The notes under the pieces are model-generated. The model had not been told where the DNA came from. It saw only the letters and a list, made by a program, of their open reading frames with translations, and did no database searches. From Aptenodytes patagonicus (Eukaryota > Chordata > Aves > Sphenisciformes > Spheniscidae), in the NCBI RefSeq assembly GCF_965638725.1, contig NC_134949.1, forward strand, positions 40,018,151 to 40,082,150: a stretch of 64,000 nucleotides of DNA, read 5' to 3'. Within the stretch, counting starts at the first letter, position 1. Each line of letters starts with the position of its first letter. Below, piece after piece: positions 39,461 to 60,434 of the stretch. The translations under genes and the position numbers were made by a program.

Positions 39461-40297
39461 TCAGCAGGGCTCAGCTTCTGGCTCGGGCTTGGTGGCAGGA
39501 GGTGGTGATGGTTTCTCATCAAGCGTGATTTCTATCACTGCCCCGGACCGCTTGCGGGGTTCGGGGGTCTCCTCTGACCATCTCCCCACCCTGCGCACCC
39601 CTTTGGCCACCTTGGGTGCATTCCTGCAGGGGTTGTGGTCGTAGATCACCAGCTTCAGGCCGGGCAGGTGAGCCAGGCTGGGGAAGAACCGGATGGAGTT
39701 GCGATCCACGTCAATCACCTCCAGAAAAGGCATGTCCAGGAGCACGGGGGGGAACTCAGACAGCAGGTTGCCTGAGAGCCAGATGGTGCGCAGCTCCTGC
39801 AGGCACCGCAGCTGGGCGGGGAGTGTGCGCAGCGCATTGGAGCCAGCGTGCAGGGTCTTGAGCAGGCTGAGCTCACACACCACCTCGGGCAGGCACTGTA
39901 GGCAGTTGGACTCGATCCAGAGAGTCTTGAGGTTCTGCAGGAGCCGGAGCTCCAGGGGCAGGCTGCAGAGCTTGTTGTTGCCCAGGTAGAGGATGCACAG
40001 CTGCTTCAGCGTGCACACGACCAGGGGCAGTACTTTGAAGTTGTTGAAATCCAGCGCCAGGATCTGCAGGTTTTGCAGCTGCTCCAGCTCGGGGGGCAGA
40101 TTGTTCAGGTTGTTGTCGCTCAGGTACAGCTTGACCAGTTCCCTAAAAGAGCAAATGTGAGGAGGCAGCCGCCTCAGCTGCCTGCCACTGAGATCCACCA
40201 TTTTATCCACTGGCATCTCTTCTAGGTCTTCCAGGAGGTACTTCTGGCACTCATTGGAGGGCACAAAAGCAGCTATGGCTTTCAGACTGTTGCCCAT
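39461..40297 (-). CDS. LRRC10: LRRC10, leucine-rich repeat-containing protein 10
   Basis: LRRC10 is a heart- and muscle-specific leucine-rich-repeat protein reported to bind alpha-actinin and actin at the sarcomere and to modulate the L-type calcium channel. It is a single exon, as in mammals, of 278 residues (human 277). The start chosen is the Met of MGNSLKAIAAF at 40297, which aligns with human MGNTIRALVAF. The frame stays open 43 codons upstream, but that part is unlike the family. About seven LRR units of the LxxLxLxxNxLxxLP type run from roughly residue 33 to 225, with strong matches such as LVKLYLSDN, LGNNKLCSLP and LHAGSNALRTLP, then NPCRNAPKVAKGVRRVGRW. The last 30 residues, rich in Pro and Glu and ending in Cys, differ from the mammalian tail. 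It is convergent with CCT2 and head to head with the protease gene. Confidence 0.96.
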   Translation of the reverse strand: MGNSLKAIAAFVPSNECQKYLLEDLEEMPVDKMVDLSGRQLRRLPPHICSFRELVKLYLSDNNLNNLPPELEQLQNLQILALDFNNFKVLPLVVCTLKQLCILYLGNNKLCSLPLELRLLQNLKTLWIESNCLQCLPEVVCELSLLKTLHAGSNALRTLPAQLRCLQELRTIWLSGNLLSEFPPVLLDMPFLEVIDVDRNSIRFFPSLAHLPGLKLVIYDHNPCRNAPKVAKGVRRVGRWSEETPEPRKRSGAVIEITLDEKPSPPPATKPEPEAEPC

Positions 40298-40398
40298 CCC
40301 GGGACCTTCTTTGTTTGGGGATTGCCGGGACTGCAAGGGACAGGGGCCCGCCTTGGTCTTCTCCTGCTGTGCACTGGCCTGCCGGTAACTCCGTCTTC

Positions 40399-40470
40399 CC
40401 AATATAAGGCTCTGTTTACATGGCACCAGCCATTAATCTCAAGGGCTCTGAAATGTTTCTGATAACCGAA
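40399..40470 (-). promoter_or_regulatory. LRRC10: LRRC10 proximal promoter motifs
   Basis: About 100 bases before the LRRC10 start, the minus strand carries CCTTATATTGG (40409-40399). It resembles a CArG box with one extra A/T base and also contains a TATA-like core. A GATA motif, TGATAA on the plus strand, lies at 40460-40465. Cardiac expression of mammalian LRRC10 is reported to depend on NKX2-5 and GATA4, so a GATA site here is in keeping. Function is inferred from motifs only. Confidence 0.4.
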
Positions 40471-40479
40471 TGAGTGTTT

Positions 40480-43400
40480 GGTGATGGGGATTATGGACAG
40501 GACAACTTAGAGCGCAGGTCTCCCTCTCTCACCCACACTCCCACTCGCTCCCCCCGAAAACATTCCTTCTCACCTCTTCCTGCACGCTATAGATGTTCTC
40601 CGATTTTGCCCCAAACCGTCACCCCGAAGCCCCAGCCCCTCACCTCTCGCTCTGGCTGTGCTGTCTGTGCAGCCAGCGCTGGCTGCGGGGATTGGCTCAG
40701 GAAAGTAAACACCACAGAAGACCAAATTTTTAAACTCAGATGTTTAGCTTTCATGAAACTTTCAGCAGAAATGTCGGATGTAATCGAATTGTTGTTTAAA
40801 ATACCTGTCAAGTCTTGACTGACTTTCCAGACGAGTGGTACTTTTAAGGATTTACTTTGCAAGGTGCCAAATACATAATTTCAGAGTGTAACTTGCCACC
40901 CAGTACTTATCTTAAACCTTTAACACAAATGCTTGGCAAACTGCTATCTTGAGCTGTTCTACTATTTATGTTCCTAATTTAACGGTGTTTACTATAGCCT
41001 CTGGCACTCTTGACTCTGTAGGGCCTTTTTCATTACATTATGTTTTGCTCCTTGCCTGAATCCCCATTTAACACGCTCACTATCACAACCTGCCAAGGCT
41101 GTTCTCCGGCTGCCTTCCGACAATGCTACTGCAGTTCCCGCGTCCGTACTAAAACCTGGCAAGAAACTGCCATGGATTTAATTCCATCAAGATTCTCACT
41201 TGTTATGAGTGAGGTAAATACAATGTTAGAAGTTGAGAGGTGACAGCGTAAACTGTTTCCCTCCTTCCCTCAGCAAGACTCATTGCTATTCAGGTCAGGA
41301 GCACCCCTGATTTCTAGGAGGAGCCTCCCATGTGTAGGTACCTCTGCATACTTCGGCTTCTTGAGCTGCTGCTGTTTTAAGCTTTCTTGGGGATTGTCCC
41401 ACCTGCGTGTTGGCCATGACCTTGGGGTTTGAAAGCTGGCAGAGTGTTTTAAAGTGAAATAGCCTTTCTGGCAGTTGGCTCTCTACTTTGATATCTACAG
41501 CTCATTGCTGTCATTTTCCAGACTTACCATAATTTAGGGAGGATACTTTCTTCAAACAATCTGTTTCTGGGCATTAGGTGCTACACAGCCAAAAGACGCG
41601 ATTGCTGACAGCCACGTATTCTTGGAAAAACAAAAGGCAGAACAAACAGAAGATTGAGAAAAAGGCAATATCAAACAGTTGGGGTGGCCTCTGGATCTCT
41701 GGTCAAATCTGGTAATACAGATTTGTATTGCCATCACTTGCTTTCAAATGTGAGGCAGCTCTTAGCTATCAATTGCGTATAGGCTATAGGATGTTTACTA
41801 GTCTTTTCCCCGCAAGATGAGTGGCTGTGGCATGCAGCAGTGATGGTATGAAGGATGTATGGAGGGTTTCCTGGGGGAGGAGAACAACAGAGAGGGCATC
41901 TGGGGACCAGTATTGCAGCAGGATGGAGAACAGCAAGTGCTGCGACCTGAGTGCCATAAAATAGGTTTTGGACAGAGAAGCTGGGCAGAATATCAAGCCT
42001 GGAGAACAAAGATACGTCGCAGTCATCTGTGGCCGTGCTGTGGAAGAGAGGCGCTGAAAATACTCTCTCTCACGACCGAAGGCAGGACGTGCTGGGTGCG
42101 GCATGCCAGCAGCAAGAGCCGGTTCGCACTGAATGAGCATCTCACAGTAGCCACTTCTTTACTGCTTTAACACTACGCGCCCTGTCAGAGGACTGCCGTG
42201 GGGAACGTGTCATTCCTGGATTTCGCAGGGCATCCTTTTCCAAGCAGCTACCCTGGAATGAGATCTGTCTTTTAAGAAAATATTCCCATGGCTCTCAGCA
42301 TGTTTTTGTATTTGTTTCCATTTCTAAGCATCTGCGGCACCTTCTAAAGGCAAGGCTCCCCGCCGTGTTGACACTGTATGCTTCAGGTGAGGAAAAGCAA
42401 ATGCATTTGGTATAAATAATAATGAATTTACACCCATGGCAAAGACATGTCCCTTAGACAAATCCCTTCAGATATCCTGCCGATCAGAACAACATAAAGG
42501 CCTGAGCAAGAATATATTAATAATACATATAGTTTAGGCACATTTTTCTTTATAATCCATATGGAGAGAAATAACTTTGCAATATACCTTATGTCTATAG
42601 ACACATATACGTATATATTTTTTCTACTTGAATTATTTCTTCTTAATGAAACTTTTAAGCTGCAGACAACTATTTCTTAGGGATTCTCTGCATTGTAGTT
42701 TAATCATTATTCCAGCTTATCAAAAAAAGTCACGATGACCTTTTGTTGCTGCATTTTGTACCTCTGTTGGCTAAATGAATGTCTGCTTGGAACACACTGT
42801 GAGATCAGAGTATTTGGGAAGAAAATGACCTTTGTGTGTGGGGTTAATAAAGGGCTACATTTGCAATAAAATGAACAATCTTGATCCTCCTGAGGATCGG
42901 CAACTCAGTGGAGGCTCTAAGGCAAAGGCAGTCTCCTCAGTAGACCTAGGCTGGTGTTTCGAAAGCCACTTCACGTCTTCAAAGTTATCCCGGTGCCCTC
43001 CAACACGAGCATTCATGACTTCCCAGAAGCATTTGTGGCATTTGAGGAAAAGTTCAAGCGATAAAGGCGCTCAGCACGGACATTGTCTTGCTCTTGTCAA
43101 AGCGACACTGCCCTACCAGAGGGCATGACATCTGCTCTGCTGCGTGTCAAGTGGCGCGTGTAGGCTCCTTGAGAAATGCCTTTGCTTTCTGAAAGTTCAC
43201 AAATGACCACAGCTATTGCTCACCGTTCTCATTTCCAGCACCCAGCTCCTGCAGCTCGGTGGCTGGGATGGCTGCGGGACAGAAAACGTGGTTGCTTGCT
43301 GAGAACATGTGTAAAACTCAGTCCAGAAGAAACAGGGACCACTGCTCAGAGCTAAACAATTAAAAAAATTCACAATAAAATGGAAATCAATATAAAAGCT

Positions 43401-44830
43401 GTGTGTTATTATTCCTGCATTTTTTGAGTTTTTTTTATAAAATAAAACATTAGAATAGAGATACTGGTGCTTCTTCAGAGCCAAAGCTCTGCACACAGCT
43501 GTGTGATGACACCAGGCTCAGCCTTTGCTGAGAGCAGGTTGTGTAGCCCTCACAATTTTGGAGGTAAGTTTGAAAAAGCAAACCATGTATTTCAAAATCC
43601 AGAGGACTAATGAAGAGAGCTCTAAAATCGTTTTTTTTAAGCCCCTCCTCAATCAGCCTGATATGGCAAGGAAGGAGGCTTAAAGGAATAGTTTTAAAGA
43701 ATGTCTTTAGTATGTGCTAATAATGATTTGCTTTACATTTATTTAAAGTCTGTGACAGGCATTTAGACCCCCTTTTCACTCACAAATGCTGTGTGTTTGC
43801 TTTTTTTCTGCCGTTTTTCCTTGACTGGAGCATTGTCGCTAGAGCGGATGATGACTCCTGCCTCCTCCATGTTCCTGACATTCATTCTTTGCTATGCGCT
43901 GTCACACATCTGCTCTCTTTCGGAGGGGTTACTTAGTTCCAGTTCACCTTCACATGGTGAGCAGTCTATTTTAAATAAGCGATGTATTGCAGGGGAATAA
44001 TCATTATTGCTCTTTTCCCAGCATCCTAGCATAGTCTTTTGGACAAAAATGGCTGATTATTCAAATTTAGCTTTAATGTATGCTAGGCTGTGGTATGTAA
44101 TTGTTCACCGCACTTTCTCATGCAGAGGAAAGATTAAAAAAAGTCTCGTAAGTAAATTGCAGACTCAGTGCTGAGCTTCCTCCCAGGCGGCTAATGGGTT
44201 TGGGGTTGCTCTCTGTCAGATCACAGTCTCTTTTTGACACCATTATTTTTCTGTCAGCTTGACTTGAACCTAAGTGCCAGGCAGGGGTGCGAACCGCTAA
44301 CCTCAGGAAACTCGCGGGAAAACAAATCCAAGTGGGCGCTTCCAAATGTCTTGCTGAAGTGTGTACAAAACCACTGGCTGTTTATTACTGTATGTTGCAG
44401 CCTGTCATGTTTTTTACTTTTAAGAGCCGTTTTTTGGGGTGGCAATCACATTTATGTTTAGACCAGAGCTCTCCCCTAAATAGGGAATTAAACTTCAGTT
44501 GGTAGGGGATGACTTGTGACAACCCTAGCAAACGTCCGTCTGCTCAGCCCTGCTGAAACATCTCCATGTAAAAGGGAAATGGTTATATGTTATGTCCTCT
44601 TTCTCTGCGCTGGACCCTTCTGGGCCACTTGTCACTAAAGCCAGCTTGAAAAGCAGCTTACTCGGAGGGAACCAGGCAAGTCCTTGGACTGCCTCCTCTT
44701 TCCCATGCTAACGGGAGCCAAGCTCACCCCATTTATTACATTTATGTAAAAGACATTAACGATTGTTAGTAAAATGTCTATTTGGTCTAGACTGTGTCCT
44801 AGTTATCTGTGCCTTAGTAGCTTCACTGGA
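40480..44830. other. LRRC10-protease intergenic region
   Basis: About 4.4 kb between divergent genes shows no recognisable coding exon, RNA gene or mobile element. Overlapping open frames on both strands around 41.75-42.17 kb have no recognisable product. It may hold control elements for either neighbour, but I cannot point to one from sequence alone beyond the proximal motifs listed separately. Confidence 0.5.
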
Positions 44831-44839
44831 CACAGATAT

Positions 44840-45005
44840 TTGCACAATCCAGCGGTTGCTGTGAGAGCAAATTAATGGCTTTTCTGCCAAAGCACTGACC
44901 TCCTGTGATTGATTGACCTAGCGAACGGCCCTCTGCTGACAATGGGGTATAAAAAAGGGACTTCTGAGTAAATGAGTGTCATTAGACTCTGAACCGCTTG
45001 GAGCC
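44840..45005 (+). promoter_or_regulatory. TATA promoter of the aspartic protease gene, with C/EBP-like and TGACC motifs
   Basis: A clear TATA box (TATAAAAAA, 44948-44956) lies 50 bases before the ATG at 45006, so transcription should start near 44980 with a 5' UTR of about 25-30 bases. Upstream are a C/EBP-type site, TTGCACAAT (44840-44848), and two directly repeated TGACC half-sites (44896-44900 and 44914-44918). TGACC is the nuclear receptor/estrogen-response half-site. From memory, the chicken cathepsin E-A-like gene is a liver gene induced by estrogen, and these motifs would fit, but this is inference. Confidence 0.6.
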
Positions 45006-54557
<9,552 letters not shown>

Positions 54558-55610
54558 GTCATAATAGCATTTATACTGCCTTAAAAAGAACGTTAATGTA
54601 ATGATCTTCAACTCACGGGCGAAGAAGGGCTTTAACTGAAACTCTGGACCTAAATGCAGTCGTGTTTGGGCTTTGGGGTGATCCTTGTCCCAAATCATGT
54701 AGTTTGGTTCAATCTCTATGTTTACAACTGAGAAACAATTTTTCCTGAATAACTGATGGACACCACAGCTCTCAGGATGAAGTGAAAACAGCTCAGCACT
54801 AAGATTTGCAAAAGCGCTGGAAGGATAAAAATGCTGAACAGTGCCAGGCTGACAAGATAGCAGTTACAAGTGGGGGAAACTAATCCCAGTCTGGTCTGCT
54901 CTGGGTAACCTTTTTTCTTCTTGTGTGCTAGTTTCCACTTCATTTCCTACTGCTTTCCTTTTCCTCACTATTTTCCATGGTTGGGGTTTTGTCCAACCTT
55001 GTTTCCTCAGTGCCAGGTAAATTCTCTTTATATGGGCTTGCTCCAACCAGTTTATATAAAGGGGAATTTGACTGATGCCTGTGTGGCCACTAATTTCCAC
55101 TACTGTTCCTTGCACACAATTTCCTGCTCCTTATGCCATCTCTCAAACCTGCTTTTTCCCTTGGGTTCATTCTCGCTTGACATTTTTTTCCTCTTTTGGA
55201 TCTCAGTGTTTAGTGTCCGTGTCTTAGGTCAGGTGCTACTTTTAGCGCCTGACACCTCTGCCCCTTGGCAGTGCGGGCAGCTGGGAGCAGCACCTATTCA
55301 CATTACAAAAACCAGACCGCAACCTTTGCAAAGGGTGCTGCAAAAGGATACCGCAGCGTCCCTCCACCTCAGATGAGTTATGAGACCAATGCACCAGCAC
55401 TAGACAACTACTGCCCCTTCCTCAGTCACTTCTTGTCAGCAGCGGCAGCAGCTTCAGTGCTGGCAGAGGTGTGAAATGGCCACAGGTAGCTGCGCTGATT
55501 TAGCAACAGAAGATTCACCTGAATTATACCCATTGGAGTATTTGTTTGGATTGCTAAAGCTGATGCTGCCCCCGTACACGTGAATAAAACTTAACCAAGC
55601 AAAATCTGCT
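54558..55610 (+). other. protease 3' UTR / 3' flank with candidate poly(A) signal
   Basis: No canonical signal lies close to the TGA at 54555-54557. The first AATAAA is at 55583-55588, which would give a 3' UTR of about 1 kb. Another hexamer (CAATAAAT) lies near 55970. Small open frames in between look like chance. Confidence 0.4.
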
Positions 55611-58600
55611 TTGGACTTAGCGCTGTTTCAGTTTCATTTTATATTTTATTTTCTTACAGCAGTTTCTCTGCGGTGAGGCCGGAGAGGAGGGGGAGGAGAG
55701 GGTGCAATAGCGATTGAAAATCCAGGTTGCTCTGCGGCCTGGAGGGGAGAGATGGGACGTGTTGGGGTGTTGGGGCTGCTTGTGTCTCCCTAAAGCCAAA
55801 AAATGTCCGCAGCCCCAGCCCTGGGCACCTCCCAGGCAGGGAAGGGCCGAGAGGAGCTACTGCCGCCTGTCTGGATGTGCTTAACACAGACCAAATGCAA
55901 CATCCATTACTGGCCTTGGCAGCATTACGATCATGGCCCCTTAGATTTTGAGGCTTCAGTTGAAAGACTCAATAAATATTACTAAAGTGAGAGGATTTGC
56001 CTGTAGGATCTCTGAAATACTGATCTCGCCTGCCGGTGTGAAATACTCCCTCTCTCCAGTGCACGTTTTCACGACTCTATTTGCAGCCACATTGTGTTAC
56101 ACATTTGGCATCCAGGCTAAACCTCTACAACGGCGACTCTGCTGCCAGTTGTCTCTTTTTGCAGATGAGATTGAGCTGTACGAAGTTACCGTGTATTTCA
56201 GGTCAATCTTGCCTTGTTTCCCCTTTGTCCATATCTCTCTTAAAGAACAAAGTGACCATGAGCTAACTTATTTGTCTAGAAAATGTCATTTGTTTGGTCA
56301 TAAACCAAGACAAACAAACATCTATAAAGCCCTATCACTCATTTAACAGCAGCGGGGTATTTTTGTTTTCTCTACTATGCAGCAGACTTAACACTCTGGT
56401 ACATTTCCATTATTTCTAAAATACACATATATTGCTCAAACTTGAGCTTGCAGTCAGAGTTAGAGATCTGTTATTTATGATTATTAGGATTTTAAGGGTG
56501 GTGGGATGTGTCCCTACACCTGGTCAGTCCCTACACTGGCATCTTGGCTCTATGAATTCCAGTGCAGAGCGTGAACACATCCTAGAAATAGGTGGAAAGT
56601 CAGGCAGCGCGTGCAGGGACCGGCCCTCTCTTTGTTCTGATATATCTCATCCTGCTCAAGATTAACACCATTTGATGGGTGCTGCTTTGACCTATTTGTC
56701 TATCCTAGCCCTATTCTTTCCTCAGTCTTTTCCAGCTTTGCCAGCTTCTGTAGGTCTGCCTTGTCGTTCCTGGCAGACATCAAGTTGACTTGTGTGGTAG
56801 GTCGAACCTTTGCCAGAAGTGCTTCTTGACAGTTCAGTACAGTCAAGACGACTGTGTTTCTCAAAATGCCTTTATTCATGCAATAATTTGACATTGTTTA
56901 TACTGGTGAACATGAATTGTAAACTTTTGGGTTTGCTAAAATAGTCCATTTACCATGCTAAGGCAAATAGTTTACCGAGAGAAGTGCCTAAGAGAGCACA
57001 TAATCCCAAAAGATAATTTAATACAAATCAGAGCCCACAGATGTTTGCAAAAGTGAGATAACAGACTAAATGAGAAGAGGAAATTTTTCTGATAACTCAT
57101 CCCAGCACTAGCTTCTTTACAAGCAATGAACAGAATAGATATAGCTAACCTGCAGCTGGCCCGCTATGTGTGAAATGCTATTTGTGTATTGCAGATTACA
57201 TCGTGGGACTTCAGAGCTGTCATTCCTAATTTAACATGCGTCTACATGTCTACTAGTAGACATGTAGACAAGCAGTAGTAGACAATGGTAGACAAGTCCC
57301 ACCTCTGTGGGACTTAACTGAAGCTTTTATCTACCTAATGGCTACTGTGTGGCCACCCTTAGCCTCCATCGAAGAATGAACACAGTCGCTGGGCCAGGGA
57401 GTGCTGGCAGAGTGAGTGGGAGAGGTAACAAAATTATTGCCCATGAGATGCATAATGTCCTGGTGGAAAGCACCAGTGTGCATCCTAGGTAGCGGCCAGG
57501 CTGAGAAGAAGGTGATGGAAGATGAGCAGAGCTGGACGATGAGAAGCTGGGAAGGCTTCTTCAGGCTTAGCAGTGCTGGGATGAAACGTGCTGACGTCTG
57601 GGTTGGGGAGGATGAGCACTTGGCTCCAACACCTTAAGCCCTGGTGGAAGCTGTGTGAAGGAAGATAGTGAGGAAGTGTGATGGTACCGGACCCTCAGTG
57701 TGGATTTGTAGTGGGCACTTTACAGTCATCTCTAATTTCTGGTTTAAATTCCCTTACAGGGAGAAGCACGTTCCTCAAGCTTATGTACTGTGAGAAGAGA
57801 GCTAGATAATAGGGCAGACTTTCTCCATAGCTGCTGAAAACCCTTCCTATACATGTGCAGCTGGGAGGAGTACGGCCAAACTCCCCCGAAACCTGTAGTG
57901 CTCTCCTGTCTTTAACGAAGCGCTATGGAGGAGTGCTTCAGGCTCCCAAGGAGACCAGCATTTACTTTATCTTTGGGTCTAGCTGTGTGACTGGAACTGT
58001 CTGGGTATCCTTAAACTTCTCATTTATACTATAAATTTGCCATTTGTTAAAGTTAAGCTCATTGGTAAATGGCGTTCCTTGACAGTTGCAGATGCAATTA
58101 AATTGAGAAAATATTGAATTGAAAAGTGTGGCTTCAGCTAAAAGAAGAAATAGGGAATAGGGAAGAAAGAGGGAATGCTGGAGGAAAATCTTTTTTTCTA
58201 TGTTGATGTAGGGAAGGGAAAACTATGTGTTTCCAGCATTGTCACAGGCCAAGAGAGTCCTCTTCCCCAGGGACAGTCAGCAGTCTGGGGCTCTGATGAC
58301 TGAAAAGCTAGAGGATGCTGCCAGAAGCTGGGTATTGCCTAGTAAGGGCCATCCAGAAAATAGGACTGCTAGGCTAAGGTGCTGTTTATTTCAATGTAAT
58401 TTCACTTTGTCGGGGTCTTCACTGTGTTGGTCAAACCTGAACATAGCAACTTGATTTGCCTGAGGACTTGTGAAGAGGCAAGGGTGAGGTTGCACCAGAA
58501 CGCCTTACTCCAAAACTGTGATCAAACCTCACTACTCAGCTGCTGTCAGACACCAGCGTCACCTCATCTCACAGTGTGAAGAAGTTGCTCTGTAGGTGCC

Positions 58601-59820
58601 TGGGAAATCTGTGCTTGGCTTTTCTGCATACCTGAAATTCCCATAGTATGAGTTTAAATAGCTCTTCCTTGGGCTTAAGTGTCCTCTGCTTCCTAAACTG
58701 ATGGGGATACATGAGCTTTTGTCTAGTGTCTTTGAAGGATTTGAAAGGGTGGCATTGCTCAGATCATGTCTAATCCACACCAACAGGAGCTGGTTCCCAG
58801 ACTGAAACAAAGCTGGAAGAAGTAGAAGTGGGGAGGGCGGTTGATTTTTTTCCAAAGCCTACCCAGATGAGATAGCAGAGTCCTGCTGTATGTGATAGCC
58901 TACTGGAAGGGCTCCTCACCTAAGCTTTTGGTCAGAGGAGCAGGAGCAGGCAGGTCCGTTCATTTCCTTCCCAGCTTCAGGGGGCCCTGAAGACTCCAGG
59001 AGCCACTGGTGCTACCAGTTACCCTGGTAGAGATGCTGGTTTGTTGTTTGAAGTGCAACCTTCTGAGCAAGAGAGCTGGGTGGACTTGCTGTCCATACAG
59101 TCCACACCACTTGCTGGCTGTTGCAGCCTCATCATTTTCTGTGTCTCCCCCTCTCCCTGTTCTTCCCAACCCCTGAGCTACCTGGTCTCTCCCTTGTCTA
59201 AGGAGATCGTCTGCTTGGATACTCACTCGCGGGGGGATGCCAGCATCATGCTCTGGACTGCATTCATGTAGATGTGGGTGAGAGCTAAAACCAAAGAGCT
59301 GCCGCTGCTTTCAGGGCCTGCTTTGAGACTTCTTGCAGGAGCGGCAGCTGAAAGGCCAGGTTGCTACCAGGTGTAGGGAGGTGGCTTGGCCACCCCTGGA
59401 ACTTCAGGAGCCACTTGATGCTGGCTTGGGTTTGGGTTAATGGAGAATGTGTGTGGTACGTCTGGGCAGCATGGGAACAGGAGAGGGGGGAAGGAAGCAG
59501 AGAGCAATTTTTGCTAGCAGTCCCGGGCCATTTGGCTGTCTCCCTGGGATGACTGCAGTCTGCGTGCTTCCAGCTGAAGATCTCTGCAAGAGTGGAGCTC
59601 TAAGCTCAGTTGCCCCTGCAGCTCCATTGCCTCTTGACAGAGTGCCACAGCCCTTTCATCACTAGGGAGGCCACCTGGGAACGGCGTTTTGCAATAAACA
59701 GCCACTAGGTATGCCACATACATGCTCCAAGGAGCAGAGACCAAGGCTCAGACCTCCCATGCCTAGCTCATCAGCAGTTTTGCCTCTTCCACTTTTCTTA
59801 ATGAAGTTAAATATTCAATC
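55611..59820. other. intergenic region between the protease and BEST3
   Basis: This is the gap between two convergent genes. I see no recognisable coding exon, RNA gene or transposon. The one clear structure is a palindrome/hairpin cluster at 57240-57315, listed separately. Part of the region nearest BEST3 could be its 3' UTR. Confidence 0.5.
57240..57315. repeat. perfect 30-base palindrome followed by a 9-base-stem hairpin
   Basis: Positions 57240-57269 form a perfect palindrome centred on CTAGTAG-type sequence (left arm GTCTACATGTCTACT). Directly after it the word TAGACA recurs twice. At 57294-57315 a second inverted repeat, AAGTCCCAC / GTGGGACTT with a CTCT loop, can form a nine-pair stem. 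GTGGGACTT also occurs upstream at 57203-57211. No element ends or target duplications were recognised. Confidence 0.85.
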
Positions 59821-59822
59821 CT

Positions 59823-59828
59823 TTTATT
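59823..59828 (-). promoter_or_regulatory. BEST3: candidate BEST3 polyadenylation signal
   Basis: TTTATT on the plus strand reads AATAAA on the minus strand, about 610 bases after the BEST3 stop. It is the nearest canonical signal that I noticed downstream of this exon. Confidence 0.4.
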
Positions 59829-60434
59829 TTTCCGCTCTGTAGTGGCATAACTTCAGCAGAAGTGAGGCAGGCTCTTGACCCACACAAGTGAGGAGCCTGA
59901 TTTTTCAAGCGTTCCTGCAGGCAATGAGAGATGGTAGGCTGAATCTCTCCTGGCTGAGAAGGGAATTGAGCTCACACCTCCCCTTCTGGCCGCTTGAGTA
60001 GAAACCAAAACTGTTGGTGGGTCTTGCGAGGATATAATGGATCTTAATCTGAAGGAGCAGCCAAAGGTAGCAGTGTTCAAGGTGGATCCAAACTGGACAG
60101 AGCCACCTCGGCTCTTCTGATAACCTTAGTGTTTCCTCTAGGTGAGCCTACACAGCTTGCTGCCATGTGCACTGGCTGGTTTGCATCCACTCCTGAGGCT
60201 CCCAGTTCTCCCCATAAATGTTTTCCCCACAGGGTCACAGATTTCAAGCCAGCGACCAAGTGGCTTAAAGCATGTCACCACAATGCCTCCTGTTTAGGTG
60301 CCCGAATCCTCTGTTGGATCTTGCTCAGGACTTGTCTGAGCATCGTGTCTGCCTTTCTGCACTTTCAGCAAATCTGTGTGAGAGCCACTTTCAAGAGAAG
60401 ACAGAAAGTTCAGTCAGACCCAGGGGAAGCACGG

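Noticed and set aside
39183-39989. Plus-strand open frames overlapping LRRC10
   Set aside because: They are shadows of the GC-rich LRRC10 exon on the other strand, with no recognisable protein.
40298-40426. 43-codon upstream in-frame extension of LRRC10 with its own ATG
   Set aside because: The extension is unlike the LRRC10 family, whereas the internal MGNS start aligns with the mammalian N-terminus and gives the expected length.
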